DNA of 64,000 bases from Alphaproteobacteria bacterium. GTDB lineage: Bacteria > Myxococcota_A > UBA796 > GCA-2862545. The DNA lies in the NCBI GenBank assembly GCA_020632885.1, contig JACKEQ010000028.1:1-64000 (forward strand). The letters are read 5' to 3'. Below are positions 27,497 through 35,915 of the stretch, in pieces. Position numbers and translations under genes: made by a program. The notes beneath the pieces are model-generated. The model was not told where the DNA came from. It did not search any database and saw only the letters and a list, made by a program, of their open reading frames with translations. Every line of letters begins with the position of its first letter. The first letter of the stretch is position 1.

Positions 27497-28030
27497 AACG
27501 GGGTCTGACCCCATTCCGAAGCCCCGAATCCAGGAGACCCGACGACGTCCTTCCATCCGGGCCTGACCCCACGGCGACGTCCTGTCCACGGGGTCTGACC
27601 CCACCAGGACATCCGCCCACCAGGGGTCTGACCCCACCGGGCCTGTCCACGGCCCACGACGTCCCGCGCGGGACCGACCCATGCGCGAGCTCCCGTCCGC
27701 AGGCTCCGACGACCCGCCGAGGAGGGGGTCTGACCCCACCAGGACGAGGGGGTCTGACCCCACCAAGACGCCCGCCCAGACGGGGTCTGACCCCACCAAG
27801 ACGCCCGCCCAGAGGGGGTCTGACCCCACGACCCACCCGAACGCCCGTCAGTCCGACCCCAGCGACCAGCGACCGACCGCCCACGTCCGGGGTCTGATCC
27901 CGCGCACGTCCGGCCGGGGTCTGACCCCACCCGTCCGACGAGTCGGAGGTCTGACCCCACCTGGAGCTCCGACCAGCCCGGGGTCTGACCCCCACGCCAC
28001 AACGCCGGCAGCCTGCCGGGGTCTGACCCC
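27497..28030. repeat. Intergenic GGGGTCTGACCCC array (about 14 copies)
   Basis: About 14 copies of the palindrome occur with G/C-rich linkers; several linkers are near-duplicates (ACCAAGACGCCCGCCCAGA occurs twice). The interval 27338-28066 has no credible gene: 27338-27496 is the upstream region of the acidic protein gene, and the rest is array. Long open frames here are repeat artefacts. At 27834-27873 there is a copy of the 3' end of the next gene (see 28048-28090). Confidence 0.93.
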
Positions 28031-28066
28031 AGCCCGTCCCACCGGAAGGTCCCACCCGAACGCCCG

Positions 28067-29083
28067 TCAGTCCGACCCGAGCGACCAGCGCAACCCCGAC
28101 CACCCGTACACGTCCACGAACCCCCGACCCGCCGCCACGTCCGCCGCCAGCACCCCCAACGTCGCGGTGAACGCCAGCCGCTCCCCGAGCCCCCGGTCCA
28201 GCCCCACGTCCAGCCCACCCGACCGCGCCAGGAACGCGCCCGACCGCAGCCTGCCCAGAGCCCGCCCGCGCACCGACCACGCGCCCAGCCGCGCCCGCCC
28301 CGCCAGATCCACCCGCACCTGACGGAAACCGCCGACCGACAGGGCGTCCGCATCCCAAGCATAGTCCCCGAGCGGCGTCAGCTGCGGCACCCGGTTCTCG
28401 TCCTCGTCACCCGCCCGGGCCACCATCGGGTGCACACGGAGCTCCAGATCCACCGTCCGGGCCGCCCACCCCACCACGAACCGCCCGCGCACCTGCGAGC
28501 CCCACGCAGCCTCGCCGTCCGCCTGCACCCGACCCCGGTTCGCCTGCACCGAAGCCCCCACCGACGCCCGCCACGCGCCCGACCCCGGCACCACGAGATC
28601 CCCGCCCACCTCGCCCGTACGGAAGCTCCACAGCGGGTACCACGGGTAGTGCCGATCCACGCCCGCAACCCGGACCCGCAGACGCTGCTCGCCCACCGGC
28701 ACCTCCGCCTGACCGAGCACCTCCAGCCGCCCGCTCGACGCCCCACGACCCAGCGGGAACGCATCCACCAGGTACCGCCCGGCCACCTCCACCCTGCGCT
28801 CCTCCCCCACTGCCAGCAGCGCGTGCGGCTGGAGCGTCAGCCGCGTGACCTCGTGCTCCGCGTGCGGAACCCAGGCCGACCCGTCCACCCCGAGCCGCCA
28901 CGGACCCGTCGTGGTCGCGACACCCGCCGTCGCCCACGCCATCACCACCGGCTCGATCTCGCCGAGCTCCCCGCCCTCGCCGTCCGGGATCTGCGTGGCG
29001 CTCTCCGGGGAGGTGCGCCCCCCGAGGCCCGCCGCCACCGAGCCCTCCGCGGCCCACGCCAGCCCCAGCAGCATCGAGATCAT
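28067..29083 (-). CDS. Outer-membrane beta-barrel protein (last gene of the redox two-component operon)
   Basis: A 338-residue protein with signal peptide (SMLLGLAWAAEG) and a long series of amphipathic strands rich in Gly, Trp and Arg (WRLGVDGSAWVP, RVEVAGRYLVD, GRFVVGWAARTVDLELR), typical of an outer-membrane barrel of 12-16 strands. It has no haem motif. Its ATG overlaps the TGA of the preceding gene, and it is the seventh gene of a fully overlapped operon with cytochromes and a sensor kinase. Its final codons (GSD then stop) merge with degenerate repeat sequence, so the original C-terminus may have been altered by the array. Confidence 0.75.
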   Translation of the reverse strand: MISMLLGLAWAAEGSVAAGLGGRTSPESATQIPDGEGGELGEIEPVVMAWATAGVATTTGPWRLGVDGSAWVPHAEHEVTRLTLQPHALLAVGEERRVEVAGRYLVDAFPLGRGASSGRLEVLGQAEVPVGEQRLRVRVAGVDRHYPWYPLWSFRTGEVGGDLVVPGSGAWRASVGASVQANRGRVQADGEAAWGSQVRGRFVVGWAARTVDLELRVHPMVARAGDEDENRVPQLTPLGDYAWDADALSVGGFRQVRVDLAGRARLGAWSVRGRALGRLRSGAFLARSGGLDVGLDRGLGERLAFTATLGVLAADVAAGRGFVDVYGWSGLRWSLGSD

Positions 29084-29703
29084 GGTGCGTCCATCCCCGT
29101 CGCGGTGATCACGGCCATCGCCCGGGCCACGAGGGCCAGGTGCGCATCCCGGAGGACGGCCAGTCGCTCGGCCTCCTCCTCGGCCCGCCGGGCCTCCAGC
29201 TGGGCCCCGATGTCCGGGGTCAGACCCGGTCCCGGCGCCCGGACCGACTCCGCCCGCAGCGCGGCACCCTGCCGCTCCGACTCGGCCTGGACGGCATCCC
29301 AGCGCGCCACCGACGCGAGCAGCGCGGCCTGCTCGGCGATGTCGGCATGCAGCGCGGCACGCAATCCCTCCGGAGCCGGTGCCGCGACAGCCCGCTCGAG
29401 AGCCTCGAGCCGCTCGGCGGGCTCCCCCACCACGGCCACCAGCGCCGCCCGCGGCTCCGCCCCGCCGCGACCGCGAGCGATCGCCTCCCCCAACGCACGG
29501 CGCGCCGACGCGACATCGGTCGGCGCATCGGCGGGCAGCATCTCCGCTCTCGCCCGGTAGGCCCGCATCAGACGCGCGACCTCCGAGCGTGGCGCCCCCC
29601 GGGCGCGCGCCGCAGCCACCTCCGCCGCCGCAGCCTCGACCTCGGCGAGCGTGGCGGGCACCTGGCTCCACGCCAGACCCACGAGCAGCAGGAGCACGCT
29701 CAC
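29080..29703 (-). CDS. Exported coiled-coil protein
   Basis: A 207-residue protein starting at GTG 29703, which shares bases with the response-regulator TGA (GTGA). A signal peptide (VLLLLVGLAWSQ) is followed by an Ala/Glu/Arg-rich helical protein with heptad-like spacing (LAEVEAAAAEVAAARARG, AQLEARRAEEEAERLAVL), so a periplasmic coiled coil is likely. It could be a TolC-like adaptor spacer or a partner of the barrel protein encoded next. A 12-of-13 copy of the window's repeat (29216-29228) lies in frame as GPGLTPD. Function unknown. Confidence 0.7.
   Translation of the reverse strand: MSVLLLLVGLAWSQVPATLAEVEAAAAEVAAARARGAPRSEVARLMRAYRARAEMLPADAPTDVASARRALGEAIARGRGGAEPRAALVAVVGEPAERLEALERAVAAPAPEGLRAALHADIAEQAALLASVARWDAVQAESERQGAALRAESVRAPGPGLTPDIGAQLEARRAEEEAERLAVLRDAHLALVARAMAVITATGMDAP
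29216..29228. repeat. Single repeat copy inside the coiled-coil gene
   Basis: GGGGTCAGACCCG matches the window-wide palindrome at 12 of 13 positions and is translated on the minus strand as GLTP. Confidence 0.7.
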
Positions 29704-31010
29704 CGATCGAGGCCGTACTTCTTGAGCTTGTAACGGAACGCGTTGCGCTCCAGCCCCAACGACGCCGCCGCCCGCGCCTTCACGCCGTCGTGTGCCTCCA
29801 GAGCCCTCTCCAGCGCCTGGAGCTCCAGACCCTCGAGCCACGCGGTGAGGTCGAAGGCGCCCGCAGGCACGGCCAGATCCGCAGATCGTGAGCCTCCGAT
29901 CTCCCCCGGGAGGTCGTCCAGGGTGACCGCATCTCCGCGCACCAGGACCGCCAGACGGCTCGCCAGGTTGTGGAGCTCCCGGACGTTGCCCGGCCAACGG
30001 TGACGCTCGAGGCGCTGGCACACCTCCGGCGTGAGCACCGGAGGCCGCTGACGTCCGACCTGACGCGCAGCATCCGAGAGCGCCCGTCCCATGAGGAGGA
30101 GGACGTCCGACCCGCGCGCACGCAGCGGAGGCAGCTCCAGCGGCACGACGGCGAGACGGAAGTACAGGTCGTCGCGGAAGCCCGACGCCTGGAGGTCGCG
30201 GTGGGTCGCGCTCACCACGCGGACCGACACCGACCGCTCGGCCGTCTCGCCCACCCGGCGCAGCGTGCCCTCCTGCAGCACACGCAACAGCCGGACCTGG
30301 GCCTGGGGCGACAGCTCACCCACCTCGTCGAGGAACAACGTCCCGCCGTGAGCCGCCTCCACGAGCCCCACGCGGTCGCGGTTCGCCCCGGTGTACGCAC
30401 CGCGGGCCGCCCCGAAGAGCTCGGCCTCCACGAGAGACTCCGGGATGGCCCCGCAGTTCACGGCCACGAACGGACCCGCGGACACCGCGCTGCGCGCATG
30501 GATCCTCCGGGCCAGGAGCTCCTTCCCCGTCCCGCTCTCTCCCGTGACCAGGATGGGCAAGCCCGACCGGGCCGCCAGATCGGCGTCCGCCAGGACCCGC
30601 AGGAGCTCCGGGCTCCGACCCACGATCCCGTCCTCCGCGCGCCGCGCCCGCCGCAACGACAGCGCATTGCGCACCTGGACGAGGGCCGCCTCCAGGTCCA
30701 GCGGCTTCGTCAGGAACGCGAAAGCCCCGGCCCGCGTGGCCTCCACGGCCTTCTGGACCGTCGCGTACCCGGTGACCACGATGACCGGCAGCTCCGCGTC
30801 CAGCGCGGCCACAGCCCGCTGCACCGCCAGGCCGTCCATCCCGTCCATCCGCAGGTCGGTGATCACGAGGTCCGGAGCCTCCGCCGGGATCGCCGCCACG
30901 GCGACCTCCGGCTCCCCGAACACCCGAGCCCGGTGGCCAGCGTCCTCCAAGACCTCGGCGAGGGCCTCGGCGCTGGGGCGATGGTCGTCGATCACGAAGA
31001 CGGTGCTCAT
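29700..31010 (-). CDS. NtrC-family sigma-54-dependent response regulator
   Basis: Transcription activator of 436 residues. The receiver domain (1-115) has the acidic pair in FVIDDHRP, phospho-acceptor Asp in ITDLRMDGMDG and Lys in FLTKPLD. The AAA+ domain (about 135-365) has Walker A GESGTGKELLA, Walker B GTLFLDEVGEL and the sigma-54 contact loop, here GAYTGA rather than GAFTGA. A Fis-type HTH ends the protein (GVKARAAASLGLERNAFRYKL). It lies immediately after its histidine kinase with an ATGA overlap. The sigma-54 promoter at 34522-34539 suggests it activates its own operon. Confidence 0.95.
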   Translation of the reverse strand: MSTVFVIDDHRPSAEALAEVLEDAGHRARVFGEPEVAVAAIPAEAPDLVITDLRMDGMDGLAVQRAVAALDAELPVIVVTGYATVQKAVEATRAGAFAFLTKPLDLEAALVQVRNALSLRRARRAEDGIVGRSPELLRVLADADLAARSGLPILVTGESGTGKELLARRIHARSAVSAGPFVAVNCGAIPESLVEAELFGAARGAYTGANRDRVGLVEAAHGGTLFLDEVGELSPQAQVRLLRVLQEGTLRRVGETAERSVSVRVVSATHRDLQASGFRDDLYFRLAVVPLELPPLRARGSDVLLLMGRALSDAARQVGRQRPPVLTPEVCQRLERHRWPGNVRELHNLASRLAVLVRGDAVTLDDLPGEIGGSRSADLAVPAGAFDLTAWLEGLELQALERALEAHDGVKARAAASLGLERNAFRYKLKKYGLDR

Positions 31011-32377
31011 GGCAGCGGCAGCCTCAACAGGAACGTGGCGGTGGCGGGATCCCGGAGCGTCAGGCCGCCCCCCATGGCCTCCACCAGCCGTCGCGACTCG
31101 GGCAGGCCGATGCCGGTGCCCTGGGCGCGTCGGGTATGGAACCACACGAAGACCAGACCCGCCTCCTCTGCGGGGATGCCGGGCCCGTCGTCGGACACCT
31201 CGAGGCGGGCCTCGTCACGGCCCACCGCGCACCGCACCGTGACCCGGGACGCCCCGGCCTGGCGGGCGTTCAGGAAGAGGTTCCGAAGGACCTGGTGGAG
31301 CATCACGCCGTTCGCCCGCACCTCCAGGTCGCCGTCGAGGACCGCCTCCACGCCCACCTCGGCGGAGACGTCCTCCACGAGCGGGCGCACCGAGACCGCC
31401 GCTACGGTCGGGTCGATCGGAGCCGTGAGGTCGACGAGCCGCTTCACGATGACCTCGACCTGGTCGAGCTGCTGGGTGAGCCGGTCCACGACGGGCCCGT
31501 GCTCGGTCGTGAGGCGCCGGAGCCGCTGGGTCGACAGCGACATCGCGTTCAGCGGGTTGCGGATCTCGTGGGCGATGCCCGCGGCGAGCCGGGTCAGACC
31601 CTCCACCCGCTCCTCGTGCTCCCTCGCGAGCTCGGCATCGCGGGCCTCGAGCTCGTCGAGGAGACGCTGGAGGGTGCCCACGACCCTGCGCACCTCCCGG
31701 GGTCCCCGCGCCTCGAGCCGCGCGGGGCGACCCTCCGCGAGCTCGGCGAGCTGACGGTCCAGCCGGACGAGCGGCGCGCTGAGCAGCCACGCCACGAGGG
31801 ACGCAGCGAGCGCGACGAGCAGCAGCACCAGCAGCGACGTGAGGATCTGCGAGCGCGCCAGGTCGTCCACGGCGCTCAACGTGGCGCCCGACCCCTCGAT
31901 GGCCGCCGCCCAGCCCGGATGGCCCGGCAGCGGATGGTAGGCCGTCATGTAGAGCGCCCCGTCGACGGAGCGGTACAGAGGGCCCACCGCCCGACTCCCA
32001 CCCCGGGCACGGTCGATGAGGTCCCGCTCCGCCCGGCCCGCGAGCCACCCGCCGCCGAGCACCACGCCGTCCGGCCCACACAGGGCGACCGCAGACAGAC
32101 CGGCAGCCTCGGCGAGCCCGTCCAGACGGGCCTGCACGACGCCCGCGCTGCGGTCGCCTCCGACGAGCGCCAGGGTCTCCACGGGGAGGTCCCCGACGGC
32201 GAGAGCCACCACCGCGGCCTCGCTCGCCAGGTGGTCCTCCAGGCCGGCCACGAGGGCGTCCCAGGCGGCCCGGTACGAGAGGAGCCCCAGGGCGCCGAGG
32301 GCCCCGAGGGCCACGGTCACGAGCGACACCCACGCCACACTCGCCACCGACCAACCGCCCCCGCGGCCCTCCGCCAT
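31007..32377 (-). CDS. Sensor histidine kinase
   Basis: Membrane sensor of 456 residues. TM1 (about 12-33) and TM2 (about 178-202) flank a periplasmic domain of about 140 residues with a PAS/Cache-like ending (GPLYRSVDGALYMTAYHPL). A HAMP-like linker and coiled coil lead to the HisKA box AAGIAHEIRNPLNAMS with the phospho-His, then the N box FLNARQAG, G1 DDGPGIP and G2 GTGIGL. All catalytic motifs are intact. It overlaps both neighbours by ATGA. Its genetic coupling to an upstream cytochrome-porin and cytochrome lipoproteins suggests that it senses redox state or electron-acceptor supply; this is inference. Confidence 0.94.
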   Translation of the reverse strand: MAEGRGGGWSVASVAWVSLVTVALGALGALGLLSYRAAWDALVAGLEDHLASEAAVVALAVGDLPVETLALVGGDRSAGVVQARLDGLAEAAGLSAVALCGPDGVVLGGGWLAGRAERDLIDRARGGSRAVGPLYRSVDGALYMTAYHPLPGHPGWAAAIEGSGATLSAVDDLARSQILTSLLVLLLVALAASLVAWLLSAPLVRLDRQLAELAEGRPARLEARGPREVRRVVGTLQRLLDELEARDAELAREHEERVEGLTRLAAGIAHEIRNPLNAMSLSTQRLRRLTTEHGPVVDRLTQQLDQVEVIVKRLVDLTAPIDPTVAAVSVRPLVEDVSAEVGVEAVLDGDLEVRANGVMLHQVLRNLFLNARQAGASRVTVRCAVGRDEARLEVSDDGPGIPAEEAGLVFVWFHTRRAQGTGIGLPESRRLVEAMGGGLTLRDPATATFLLRLPLP

Positions 32378-33744
32378 CAGAACCACAGATGGGTCTGGAG
32401 GAGCGCGTCCGGTCGGAGGGTGCCCTTGGGGGTGACCAGCATCCGGCCCGTCGCCTCCAGCGTGATCCCGGGGAGCGGGGTGACCTGCAGGGCCAGCCCG
32501 TGCCGCTGCTGGATCGACGCGAGATCCTCGGTCCAGACGTCGGACCTCGACTTCAGGACGATCCCGTTTCGCAGCAGGAAGGACAGCTCGCTCATCGCAG
32601 CCGCAGGGTACGACGTGCGGTCCCCCACGTCGCGCCGACCCGCGCTCACCTCGCCGAGCCAGGTGACGGGCACGCCCTCCCAGGTCTGCCGCGGCGACAG
32701 GCCCCAGCCGATGCCGGCCGCGAGGAGATCCCCCTGCCCGAGCCGCTGGCGCCTGCGGACCATCGCGTGGCCCGTCAGGCTCCACGCAAGATCGCGCCAG
32801 CCAGCCTGGGCCGCGGCCCCCCAGCCCGTGTCGGGGTCAGACCCCGCCCAGGACGCGTCGTTCGCGAACACCGAGACCGACGCGAACGGGTAGTTGGGCG
32901 CCGTGCCGACCTCCACGCCCGTCACGGTGTTCACGCTCTTCGACCCGTCCATCTCGAACAGGGTGCGGACTGCGGCCGTGTGGTCGTCGAGGAGCGTGCC
33001 GAAGGCCGGCTGGAAGGCGCCCGCGCGCGCCCAGGACATCCCGGGGAGCTCGTGCAGCATGGCGTACGCACGCCGCATGTAGACCGGTGACGACGGGCCC
33101 GTCGGACCGGTCTGCCGACCCGCGGCCGTCGCGGCCACCGTGAGGTGGTGGACGGGGTGCACCGCGCCGTGGAGGTCGAGCTGCATCGGGAAGAACGCAC
33201 CCGTCCCGGAGTACCAGGCGAAGCGCACGTCCCCGCCGACCTGCACGACGGGGTCCGCCGCCAGGCTGCCGTACCGACCGTCCCAGAACGCCATGTCCGT
33301 CGTCTTCCGGTGGCGCCCCATCGCGTAGGTGTTGCCCGTCTGGCCCTGGCCCACGCCCGCCTCGACCTCCGCGCGATCGCTCGGGACGGTGCGACCGTCC
33401 ACCTCGCCCTTCGGAGGGTTCGAGAGCTTCACACGCCAGGTCCAGATCACGCCCGGTGTGAGGAGGTCCCGGTCCACGTCCGAGTACGACCTCTCGCGGC
33501 TGCCGACCATGCCCAGCGTCGAGCCTCCGAAGTACCGCCCCGAGGCGTTCCGCAGGCCGCCGCCCGTGGGGTCCACGTGGCAGGACAGGCACGTCATCGT
33601 GCACTTCCGCTCCATGAGCTCGGGGTTCTCCCAGCCGTCCGGGTCCTCGAGGGTCGGGCTCACGTGGCAGTTCCCGCACGTGCGTCCGGAGCGCTGGGCG
33701 TAGAGCGGCAGGGCGAGCGCGCTGCCGAGGAGGAGCGCGATCAC
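32377..33744 (-). CDS. Diheme cytochrome-porin fusion protein
   Basis: Exported protein of 455 residues. After a signal peptide (IALLLGSALALPLYA) come two c-type haem sites, CGNCH and CLSCH, about 35 residues apart. They are followed by GGLRNASGRYFGGSTLG and a C-terminal region of about 370 residues with amphipathic beta strands that ends in Phe, as outer-membrane barrels do. The layout recalls Cyc2-type cytochrome-porins that move electrons across the outer membrane, but with two haems. GTG 33744 overlaps the preceding TGA. One full GGGGTCAGACCCC repeat copy (32833-32845) is translated in frame as GSDP within a predicted loop. Confidence 0.82.
   Translation of the reverse strand: MIALLLGSALALPLYAQRSGRTCGNCHVSPTLEDPDGWENPELMERKCTMTCLSCHVDPTGGGLRNASGRYFGGSTLGMVGSRERSYSDVDRDLLTPGVIWTWRVKLSNPPKGEVDGRTVPSDRAEVEAGVGQGQTGNTYAMGRHRKTTDMAFWDGRYGSLAADPVVQVGGDVRFAWYSGTGAFFPMQLDLHGAVHPVHHLTVAATAAGRQTGPTGPSSPVYMRRAYAMLHELPGMSWARAGAFQPAFGTLLDDHTAAVRTLFEMDGSKSVNTVTGVEVGTAPNYPFASVSVFANDASWAGSDPDTGWGAAAQAGWRDLAWSLTGHAMVRRRQRLGQGDLLAAGIGWGLSPRQTWEGVPVTWLGEVSAGRRDVGDRTSYPAAAMSELSFLLRNGIVLKSRSDVWTEDLASIQQRHGLALQVTPLPGITLEATGRMLVTPKGTLRPDALLQTHLWF
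32833..32845. repeat. Single repeat copy inside the cytochrome-porin gene
   Basis: A perfect GGGGTCAGACCCC lies in frame as Gly-Ser-Asp-Pro in the barrel region, the same reading frame as the dusA copies. Confidence 0.85.
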
Positions 33745-34112
33745 GGCAGCGCCCCCGTCGTCGCCCACCGCGCGAGGACCTCCTGGTCCCGCACCGTGAG
33801 GTGCTCGACCGCACCCGGCGGCATGCTCGCCGTCGCGAACGCCCCACACACCGTGGGATCCCCTGGGCGCAGGTCCGCCTCCACGCCTACGAGCACGGCG
33901 CCGTCGAGCGAGGTGCACACCGACGAGACCCGCGTGGACCGGGCTCCCGCGTAGGTGTCGAGCTCAACGCCTCCGTCGAGACGGCCGAGCGACGTGTGGC
34001 ACCGCGTGCAGTGGCGCTCGAGGATCGGGGCCACGTCCACCTCGAAGGACGGCTCCAACGGCACGGGCTTCTCGCATCCCCCGAGGAGGAGGACGGCGAA
34101 CACCGCCCTCAC
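33741..34112 (-). CDS. Monohaem cytochrome c lipoprotein
   Basis: A 123-residue lipoprotein. GTG 34112 overlaps the upstream TGA; the signal ends in lipobox LLLGGC. One haem site, CTRCH, follows in a context (FEVDVAPILERHCTRCH) typical of planctomycete/myxobacterial cytochrome c domains that begin 'I..IL..HC..CH', and SMPPG later could supply the distal Met ligand. Two more Cys may form a disulphide. It should be a lipid-anchored periplasmic electron carrier that feeds or is fed by the neighbouring cytochrome-porin. Confidence 0.85.
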   Translation of the reverse strand: MRAVFAVLLLGGCEKPVPLEPSFEVDVAPILERHCTRCHTSLGRLDGGVELDTYAGARSTRVSSVCTSLDGAVLVGVEADLRPGDPTVCGAFATASMPPGAVEHLTVRDQEVLARWATTGALP

Positions 34113-34498
34113 TGGACCGTCCCCACGCCCGCCGTCTGCGTGGACCAGACACGGTCGTGGCAGGTCGTGCAGGACGGGCCGTCGCCGCCGCGGAGATGCC
34201 GCGGTGCCGGGTCGGCGGACAGCCCGAAGTCGAAGTCGCCGTGGCACCCGCTCGCATCGCACGAGAGGAACCGGGCCTCGGGCCACACGCTGTCCTCCGG
34301 ACACGCTCCGTAGCCGCCACCGGGCTGCGGGCACAGGAAGGGCGTCTCGTAGCCCCTGGCGTGCAGGAACCCCTCCTGGCTCACCTCGTGGGCCGGCTCC
34401 GCCGGGGGATCGAAGCGGAGCCGCCCGCGCCCGCCGCCCTCGTTCTCCACCTCACACGCGACCAGCCCCAGCAGCCCGAGAATCGTCCAGCTCCTCAT
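34109..34498 (-). CDS. Cytochrome c-like lipoprotein, first gene of the operon
   Basis: A 129-residue lipoprotein with lipobox LGLVAC. It has one canonical haem site CTTCH near the C-terminus and a CDASGCH motif 20 residues earlier that could bind a second haem through the rarer CxxxxCH spacing. It is otherwise Pro/Gly-rich. GGAGGTGAGCG precedes the ATG. It opens the seven-gene operon and sits just downstream of the sigma-54 promoter. It is likely a partner of the other two haem proteins in the operon. Confidence 0.8.
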   Translation of the reverse strand: MRSWTILGLLGLVACEVENEGGGRGRLRFDPPAEPAHEVSQEGFLHARGYETPFLCPQPGGGYGACPEDSVWPEARFLSCDASGCHGDFDFGLSADPAPRHLRGGDGPSCTTCHDRVWSTQTAGVGTVQ

Positions 34499-34521
34499 CG
34501 CTCACCTCCGACTCCATGGGA

Positions 34522-34539
34522 ATGCGAGGGGTGTGCCAG
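34522..34539 (-). promoter_or_regulatory. Sigma-54 (-24/-12) promoter of the redox operon
   Basis: Minus-strand sequence CTGGCACACCCCTCGCAT matches the sigma-54 consensus TGGCAC-N5-TTGCA with one mismatch and has exactly ten bases between the essential GG and GC. The predicted start lies about 14 bases before the ATG of the first operon gene. The operon encodes its own NtrC-type activator, which strengthens the call. Confidence 0.75.
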
Positions 34540-34661
34540 GTGTCGAAGACGGGCGAACGCCGGACATCGAGCGCACGAAGCCTGCCGCGAAAGAGATCTT
34601 GCGGTGGAGATCGACCGCCCCGACCCGCGTCGCCGCCGACCTGCACGGGAAATCAGGCGTA

Positions 34662-34674
34662 AGCGTCGGACGCT
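34662..34674. promoter_or_regulatory. Possible upstream activator site (13-bp palindrome)
   Basis: AGCGTCGGACGCT is a perfect palindrome around a central G. It sits about 130 bases upstream of the sigma-54 promoter, the usual distance for an NtrC-type enhancer. I found only one copy in the 34499-34712 gap, so the assignment is tentative; it could also serve the divergent oxoamine-synthase operon. Nothing else is evident in this gap. Confidence 0.35.
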
Positions 34675-34712
34675 GCGAAGGGACGTAGGACTGGAGCATC
34701 AGGAGGTGCCCG

Positions 34713-35915
34713 ATGCTCCGAAACGCCGTCCACGATCCCCGCCTGCTCCCCATCGATCCGTCCACCCCACTCGGTGGGCTCGCACGTCTCCGCGCGATGC
34801 CCATGGCCGACGTCGTGGTGGACGCCGTGGAAGGTCGCGAGCTCCGCGTCGGTCCCCACGTCCTGGTGGACTTCGCGACGGGCGCCTACCTCGGTCTCGA
34901 CCGCGACCTGCGCGACGAGGACGTCGCCGAGGCCCGCCGGTGGGGCCTGCGCAATGGCTGGTCGCGCGCGACGGGCTCGACCGGTCTGACGCAGGCCCTC
35001 GAGCAGGAGCTGGCCGCCGCCCTCGGTATGGACGCGGTGCGCCTCTCGACCAGCGCGGCCCTCCTCAACGCGAGCGCGTTCCACGGCCTCCGCACCACAC
35101 GCCCCGTCGCGATCTACGACCAGGACGTCCACATCACGGTCGCCCAGGGCATCCGGGCCGCCTACCCGTCCCGCGACCGGCACGTCTTCCCCCATGCCGA
35201 CCTCCGGGCCCTCGAGCGCCTCCTGACACGGTTGCCCGAGGGCCCGAAGGTCATCGCCGTCGACGGCATCTACAGCATGCGGGGCAGCCGCGCGCCCCTC
35301 GTGGAGCTCGTGGAGCTCGCCCGGGCCCACGACGCCCTGCTCTTCGTCGACGACGTGCACGGCTTCGGGATCACGGGCCCCAACGGGCTCGGCAGCATCG
35401 AGTCCGTCCCGCCCGAGCTGCGCGGGAGCTGCGCCCTGCTCGGGTCCTTCGCCAAGGCTGCGAGCAACCCGGTCGCCTTCCTCGCCTACCCGCATGCCGA
35501 GTGGGCCGGAGTGGAGAGCGCGCCCGCCCTGGTGTACAGCGGCCCCCCGTCCAACCTGCACGTCGCCGTGTGCCGCCGCCACCTCGCAGCCTTCCCGCGC
35601 TACGCATCGCGGAGGGAGCGGGTGCGCCGGGCCTCCCTGCGGCTCCACGCGACGCTGGCCGACCGGCACGTCCACACCGCGTCGGAGCCCGGCTCGCCCG
35701 TGGTGGCGGTGGGGGTGCAGGACGCCAGCGCCGAGGCCGTCGTGGACCACCTGTACGCCGCGGGGATCCTCTGCAAGGCCGCGCTCTACCCGGTCGTCCG
35801 GCGCGGGGACGAGGTCCTCCGCTTCACCGTGACCGCCGCCCACACCGACGCCCACATCCTGCGCCTCGAGGAAGCGCTGCTCCCCGTCACCCCGCTCCTC
35901 CGGAGGACCCGTTGA
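34713..35915 (+). CDS. Alpha-oxoamine synthase-like PLP enzyme (KBL/AONS/SPT family)
   Basis: Fold-type I PLP enzyme of 400 residues. Family marks are NYLGL-like GAYLGLDRDLRDE, GWSRATGSTGLTQALEQELA, the His-stacking YDQDVHIT, VDGIYSMRGSRAPL, the PLP-binding FVDDVHGFGITG and the Schiff-base Lys in LGSFAKAASNPV. These enzymes condense an amino acid with an acyl-CoA or acyl-ACP. BioF is possible, but the variant lysine motif and the neighbours (GNAT acyltransferase, desaturase) point more to a lipid, signal or long-chain base product such as a sphingoid base or CqsA-like ketone. It overlaps the next gene by TTGA. Confidence 0.82.
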   Translation: MLRNAVHDPRLLPIDPSTPLGGLARLRAMPMADVVVDAVEGRELRVGPHVLVDFATGAYLGLDRDLRDEDVAEARRWGLRNGWSRATGSTGLTQALEQELAAALGMDAVRLSTSAALLNASAFHGLRTTRPVAIYDQDVHITVAQGIRAAYPSRDRHVFPHADLRALERLLTRLPEGPKVIAVDGIYSMRGSRAPLVELVELARAHDALLFVDDVHGFGITGPNGLGSIESVPPELRGSCALLGSFAKAASNPVAFLAYPHAEWAGVESAPALVYSGPPSNLHVAVCRRHLAAFPRYASRRERVRRASLRLHATLADRHVHTASEPGSPVVAVGVQDASAEAVVDHLYAAGILCKAALYPVVRRGDEVLRFTVTAAHTDAHILRLEEALLPVTPLLRRTR

